Source: Chitinophaga pinensis
GTDB lineage: Bacteria > Bacteroidota > Bacteroidia > Flavobacteriales > Flavobacteriaceae
DNA length: 9,974 nucleotides
Direction: 5' to 3'
NCBI GenBank assembly: GCA_943324925.2
Contig: CALPNL020000061.1
Span: 1 to 9,974 of the forward strand
Shown here in pieces: positions 6,344 to 9,974 of the stretch (its first letter is position 1; each line of letters begins with the position of its first letter). The position numbers and the translations under genes were made by a program. The notes under the pieces were generated by a model. That model made no database searches. It was not told the origin of the DNA and saw nothing but the letters and a program-made list of their open reading frames with translations.

Positions 6344-6892
6344 TTAATGTTTAACTCCGTCACTTTTTAAAACACTGGTAAATGTAAGTATCATTATTTT
6401 TAAGTCAAACCAATACGATTTTCGTATTAAGTATTCTTTTTCAAATTTTACTTTTTCTTCTAGGGAAATTTCATCTCTACCATTTATCTGTGCCCAACCG
6501 GTAATGCCTGGTTTTAGTTTATCAACTCCTGCTTTTATGCGAAGTTCCATTAAATCGTCTTGATTGTATAATGCGGGTCTTGGTCCTACGAAAACCATTT
6601 CTCCATTAATAATATTTATAAGATTAGGTAATTCATCTAAACTAAGTTTACGCAATAACTTTCCAATTTTTAATACATATTGTTCAGGATTTTGTAATAA
6701 ATGGGTAGCTACATTAGGCGTATTTTTTTTCATACTTCTAAACTTGTAGATCTTGAAAAAAGTATAATGGACACCTACCCGCTTTTGCTTAAAAAATATT
6801 GGAAAGCCATCTTCAAATAGAATTAAAATACTTACTATTATAAAAACGGGAGTTAGCAACAATAATAGTAGTATTGCGAAAAATCTATTCAT
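6344..6892 (-). CDS. Second small phosphoglycosyl transferase (WcaJ C-domain/PglC family)
   Basis: Membrane-associated initiating transferase of the bacterial sugar transferase family, 182 residues. The N-terminal hydrophobic segment (about 4-26, with Pro15) begins almost at the first Met and lacks the usual KRLFD lead-in. An in-frame stop (6902-6904) lies just upstream, so no longer form exists. Then come FFKQKRVG (33-40), FKIYKFRSM (46-54), the catalytic Asp86-Glu87 in SLDELPNLINI, VFVGPRPALYN (100-110) and the canonical KPGITGWAQINGRDE. It overlaps the end of the GT4 gene by 8 nt (ATGAATAG), indicating translational coupling, and ends 24 nt before the aminotransferase. The canonical motifs differ from the variant PGT at 4050-4595, so the two probably use different sugars or partners. 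DNA is AT-rich. Confidence 0.9.
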   Translation of the reverse strand: MNRFFAILLLLLLTPVFIIVSILILFEDGFPIFFKQKRVGVHYTFFKIYKFRSMKKNTPNVATHLLQNPEQYVLKIGKLLRKLSLDELPNLINIINGEMVFVGPRPALYNQDDLMELRIKAGVDKLKPGITGWAQINGRDEISLEEKVKFEKEYLIRKSYWFDLKIMILTFTSVLKSDGVKH

Positions 6893-8111
6893 TTTTACTT
6901 TTTATTCTATATAACATATTTTTTTCAAGTTTATCAAATAAAATTTTCATTGAAAAATTATCCTGATAATATTGATAAGACTTCATCTGCATTTCATTTA
7001 TTTGATTTTGAGACAAATTTTTAAAAAAAATCGCTTTCTCTGATAGTAATTTTGAATTTCCAGCATTTACAGCTAAACCACATCCACTTTCATTTATAAT
7101 TGCATGACCTTCTCCATTTAATGAACCTAAAATGATTTTAGAAGATGCCATATAAGCTTGAATTTTAGCAGGTACAGTCATAGAAAAAACTGGCTCATCT
7201 TTTAATGAAACTAGCATTACATCAGCTTTTTTAAAAAGTAATGGCATGATTTCAATGGGATATCTACCTAAAAGAAAAACATTTTTAAGTTTTCTTGATC
7301 TTATCTGTCCTTTAATCCAATCTAATTTGCGTCCTTCTCCTACAATTATCCAATTAATATTATGAATCAATGTTAATTCAGCTGCTTTAATTATTGTTTC
7401 AAAATCTTGAGATTCCCCAATATTTCCTGCAAACATTATATTAAATCCATGAGGTAAATTTGGTATCGGTATGGTATTAACTTTATCTATATTTATAAAA
7501 ATATCTTCAGCCCAATTTGGCAAATAAACAATTTCTTTATTTTTATCAATGAGTTTTTCTTTTATTGATTTTTCAAAATATTTTGAACTAATCAATATAA
7601 CATCGGATTGATTATAAATTTTTTTTACAATATTTTCAATCAATCCAATAATTGTTGGGTTTTTAAAATTACTCGCAGCTAATACGCTATCTGGCCACAA
7701 ATCAAGCACCCATAAATACAACGGAATATTAAATTTTTTCTTTAACCAAATACCAGGAAAAGCCATTGTGACTGGTGACAATTGCTGAACAAATATTAAA
7801 TCATATTTTCCTTTAATTCTAAACAAACATGTGAAATATGAAAAAAAAACAAATGATAAATAATTTAATATTAAATGTATACTTTTCCCGTTTTTCCTAG
7901 GATAAATTGGAGTTCTGATAATTTTAGCTCCTTGAATAATTTCAGAACTTTTCTTTAAAAAACCATATCCATAATAAAACTGACCTTCAGGATAATTTGG
8001 TTTTCCAGTAAGCACAGTAACTTCGTGACCTCTTTTTACAAAATCAAAAACAATATCGTTGCCTTTGAAGGTTTCTGGATAAAAATACTGTGAAACGAAT
8101 AATATTTTCAT
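6885..8111 (-). CDS. wbuB: GT4 glycosyltransferase, WbuB-like (probable L-FucNAc transferase)
   Basis: Cytoplasmic retaining glycosyltransferase with a GT-B fold, 408 residues, that extends the lipid-linked oligosaccharide. The N-terminal acceptor domain shows MKILFVSQYFYPE (1-13), the KRGHEVTVLTGKPNYPEGQ region (27-45) typical of WbuB-type enzymes, and PDSVLAA further in. The C-terminal domain shows MFAGNIGESQDF, IVGEGRKLDWIKG and VPAKIQAYMASSKIILGSLNGEG, the nucleotide-sugar binding part. WbuB relatives sit next to fnlABC genes and are assigned L-FucNAc transfer; here the gene starts 4 nt after fnlC, which supports that role. The DNA is distinctly AT-rich (sampled lines 23-25% GC), lower than the neighbours, suggesting a recently exchanged gene. 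Acceptor and linkage are unknown. Confidence 0.85.
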   Translation of the reverse strand: MKILFVSQYFYPETFKGNDIVFDFVKRGHEVTVLTGKPNYPEGQFYYGYGFLKKSSEIIQGAKIIRTPIYPRKNGKSIHLILNYLSFVFFSYFTCLFRIKGKYDLIFVQQLSPVTMAFPGIWLKKKFNIPLYLWVLDLWPDSVLAASNFKNPTIIGLIENIVKKIYNQSDVILISSKYFEKSIKEKLIDKNKEIVYLPNWAEDIFINIDKVNTIPIPNLPHGFNIMFAGNIGESQDFETIIKAAELTLIHNINWIIVGEGRKLDWIKGQIRSRKLKNVFLLGRYPIEIMPLLFKKADVMLVSLKDEPVFSMTVPAKIQAYMASSKIILGSLNGEGHAIINESGCGLAVNAGNSKLLSEKAIFFKNLSQNQINEMQMKSYQYYQDNFSMKILFDKLEKNMLYRIKSKNE

Positions 8112-8115
8112 TTAA

Positions 8116-9255
8116 TTATAATTCACTCCAAACCGTTCTTTTGATATAATCGGTATAGCTTAAAATGATTCGCACCATTTTTTCTGAAACATTTGGCATA
8201 GAATAATCGGCTACAGGTCTAAAATTTCTTTCAGCACCTCTTCTCTGAGATTGTAATTGAACTAAACCTTGCATAATTCTCTCTGGATTTAATCCCACCA
8301 TCATTACCGAAGCTTCTTCCATTGCCTCTGGTCTTTCATGCGCTTCACGAATATTTAAAGCTGGAAAATTTAGTGTAGAAGATTCTTCTGATATCGTCCC
8401 ACTATCTGATAAAACTGCAAAAGACTTCATTTGCAACGCATTGTAATCATTAAAGCCCATCGGTTTTAAAAACTGAATCTCAGGACGCATTTCAATCCGT
8501 TTGCTATCAATCATTTTTTTAGTTCGTGGGTGTGTACTCATAATAATTGGGTAGCCATATTTTTCAGCAATTAAATTTAAACTATCCATTAGTCCTTTAA
8601 AATTTTTATCGCTATTAATATTTTCTTCTCTATGCGCAGAAACCACAAAGTATTTATTTTCTTCTAAATTTAATTTCGAAAGTATGTCCGACTTATTTAT
8701 TTCGGGTAAGTAATGATGCAACACTTCGTACATTGGTGAACCCGTTTTTATAATTCTATCTGCAGGTAATCCTTCTCTAAGCAGGTATTCTCTTGCTATA
8801 GAACTGTAAGTCAAATTAATATCCGAAACATGATCTACAATTTTTCGATTGGTTTCTTCTGGAACTCTCTGGTCAAAACAGCGGTTTCCTGCTTCCATGT
8901 GAAAAATTGGAATATGGCGCTTTTTAGCAGGTATCGCACACAAACAACTATTAGTATCTCCTAAAACTAAAAAGGCATCCGGTTGTTCACTAGCTAATAG
9001 TGGATCTATTTTAATCAATATTTGACCCACGGTTTCTGTTGCTGTAACTCCTGCTGCATCCAAAAAGAAATTAGGTTTACGAATTCCTAAATCATCAAAA
9101 AATATTTGATTTAATTCATAGTCATAATTTTGACCTGTATGAACTATAATGTGTTCGATAGCCTCTGATTGATCTAATGCTGCCATAACTCTTGACAAAC
9201 GAATGATCTCTGGACGGGTTCCTACCACCGTCATTACTTTTAATTTTTCTTTCAT
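8116..9255 (-). CDS. fnlC: UDP-sugar 2-epimerase making UDP-L-FucNAc (FnlC/WbjD/CapG)
   Basis: Non-hydrolysing 2-epimerase of the WecB superfamily, final step of UDP-N-acetyl-L-fucosamine synthesis, acting on UDP-N-acetyl-6-deoxy-L-talosamine. The 379 residues match the FnlC/WbjD/CapG subgroup length. Motifs: VGTRPEIIRLSRV (11-23), HTGQNYDYELN (39-49), LVLGDTNSC (96-104, Asp100), FHMEAGNRCFDQRVPEETNR (118-137, with Glu121 and the 133-134 Glu pair), SAHREEN (206-212, His208) and LSDSGTISEESS (282-293). HTGQNYDYELN and EAGNRCFDQRVPEE separate it from plain WecB. Near the C-terminus, PVADYSMPNVSEKMVRIILS continues the subgroup pattern. ATG start at 9255, 34 nt after fnlB. The neighbouring FnlB confirms the pathway. 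Confidence 0.95.
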   Translation of the reverse strand: MKEKLKVMTVVGTRPEIIRLSRVMAALDQSEAIEHIIVHTGQNYDYELNQIFFDDLGIRKPNFFLDAAGVTATETVGQILIKIDPLLASEQPDAFLVLGDTNSCLCAIPAKKRHIPIFHMEAGNRCFDQRVPEETNRKIVDHVSDINLTYSSIAREYLLREGLPADRIIKTGSPMYEVLHHYLPEINKSDILSKLNLEENKYFVVSAHREENINSDKNFKGLMDSLNLIAEKYGYPIIMSTHPRTKKMIDSKRIEMRPEIQFLKPMGFNDYNALQMKSFAVLSDSGTISEESSTLNFPALNIREAHERPEAMEEASVMMVGLNPERIMQGLVQLQSQRRGAERNFRPVADYSMPNVSEKMVRIILSYTDYIKRTVWSEL

Positions 9256-9289
9256 TTCAATATTAATTAATTCTTAAAAAGAATTTCAA

Positions 9290-9974
9290 TTATACATTTT
9301 CAAAATACGTATCCGGATCTTTTGGGTCATAAAATTCATTAATCCAAAAATTGGTATACAATATTTCGTCCCCAATGTTTTTAATATTATGGGTATACCA
9401 AATGGGCATATCCACATAGGAAGGAGAATTTCCATCCAAATAGAATTCCAAAACTTCATCGGTACCAATTCGTCGTAATTGAATCAAAGCTTTTCCTTTG
9501 ATTACTGCAAAACGTTCAATTTTTCGAGTGTGATAATGATTTCCTCTAGTTATTCCTGGAACGGTTGTCGAAAAAGAAACCTGTCCTCCCACTCCTAAAC
9601 GAATGATTTCAACAAAAGAACCTCTATCATCTGTATGCTCTACAAAAGAAACAGGAAAATGAGTGGCTATGTCCATATAACACCGAAAGGTATTGAATAA
9701 ATTCAATTCAAACATAGAATTAATTGAAGGGATAATTCCCTTTTCTTGATACTCTGATTTATATTTTTCTAATAAAAGTAATAATTCTGAAACCTTAGCC
9801 ATGGCGGTGAATGGCACCGTAATTTCAGCTTGACTTTTTAAGCTTCTAATTTCAGAGAGTATTACTTCAACTAGTTCACCTACAAAAATTAATTTCAATT
9901 CCCCATCATTAGCTATAGTTGGTGTTTCGTTGTGAGCTAATTGATGGCAAAAAGTTGCAATAACCGAATTGTAA
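9290..9974 (-). CDS. fnlB: UDP-2-acetamido-2,6-dideoxy-hexulose reductase FnlB/WbjC/CapF (5' part beyond window)
   Basis: Cytosolic enzyme acting between FnlA and FnlC in UDP-L-FucNAc synthesis: an N-terminal SDR domain reduces the 4-keto sugar and a C-terminal zinc cupin handles epimerisation. The frame stays open to the window edge; 227 residues are visible, including YNSVIATFCHQLAHNE upstream of the TTG at 9898, so that TTG is internal and not the start. Relatives are about 370 residues, so about 145 (the Rossmann part) are missing. The cupin shows PGITRGNHYHTRKIERF, with two His and one Glu as likely metal ligands, and a later His in PIWYTHN. The protein ends in DPDTYFENV, as in CapF-like proteins. 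fnlA is expected just beyond 9974. Confidence 0.93.
   Translation of the reverse strand, partial: YNSVIATFCHQLAHNETPTIANDGELKLIFVGELVEVILSEIRSLKSQAEITVPFTAMAKVSELLLLLEKYKSEYQEKGIIPSINSMFELNLFNTFRCYMDIATHFPVSFVEHTDDRGSFVEIIRLGVGGQVSFSTTVPGITRGNHYHTRKIERFAVIKGKALIQLRRIGTDEVLEFYLDGNSPSYVDMPIWYTHNIKNIGDEILYTNFWINEFYDPKDPDTYFENV

Noticed and set aside
6564..6749. Plus-strand frame opposite the second PGT
   Set aside because: Antisense shadow of the conserved catalytic region.
9286..9468. 60-residue minus-strand frame overlapping the fnlB end
   Set aside because: Out-of-frame shadow of the conserved cupin-coding sequence.
9290..9898. TTG at 9898 as the start of the reductase gene
   Set aside because: The frame continues upstream to the window edge with family-typical residues, so the TTG is an internal Leu codon.

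Overview
The window looks like part of a surface-polysaccharide (O-antigen or capsule) locus from a member of the Bacteroidota, probably Flavobacteriaceae. The evidence is AT-rich DNA, weak Shine-Dalgarno sequences, a textbook Bacteroidetes promoter (TTG-N19-TAnnTTTG) in front of one gene, and a characteristic mix of gene families. All genes lie on the minus strand, so transcription runs from position 9974 towards position 1.

In transcription order, the right half (9974 to 4050) encodes a UDP-L-FucNAc branch followed by an assembly set. It holds the 3' part of fnlB/capF (reductase with a cupin domain), fnlC/wbjD (UDP-sugar 2-epimerase), a WbuB-like GT4 glycosyltransferase, a small phosphoglycosyl transferase (PGT), a PglE/WcfR-like PLP sugar aminotransferase with a TTG start, and a second small PGT. 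The first five genes are tightly packed (gaps of 34, 4, -8 and 24 nt). The last PGT is separated from the aminotransferase by 578 bp of repeat-rich noncoding DNA. That island contains two degenerate copies of an AT-rich repeat, a GC-rich core, and a 6-bp hairpin that would carry a cUUCGg tetraloop in the transcript.

A 197-bp gap follows, with a promoter at 3891-3920. The left half then holds a membrane-bound UDP-GlcNAc 4,6-dehydratase (FlaA1/PglF/WbpM type, GTG start), recR (recombination repair) and a UDP-glucose 6-dehydrogenase of the animal-like class, cut by the window start.

Read together, the dehydratase and aminotransferase should make UDP-2-acetamido-4-amino-2,4,6-trideoxyhexose. One of the two PGTs would load this sugar, or a derivative, onto undecaprenyl phosphate. 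FnlA (expected just beyond 9974), FnlB and FnlC make UDP-L-FucNAc, and the WbuB-like enzyme probably adds that L-FucNAc. Ugd supplies UDP-glucuronate. No C4 N-acyltransferase (PglD type), flippase or polymerase is visible. The most notable points are the absent acyltransferase where a repeat island sits instead, the presence of two PGTs, the structured repeat island, and recR inserted among sugar genes.
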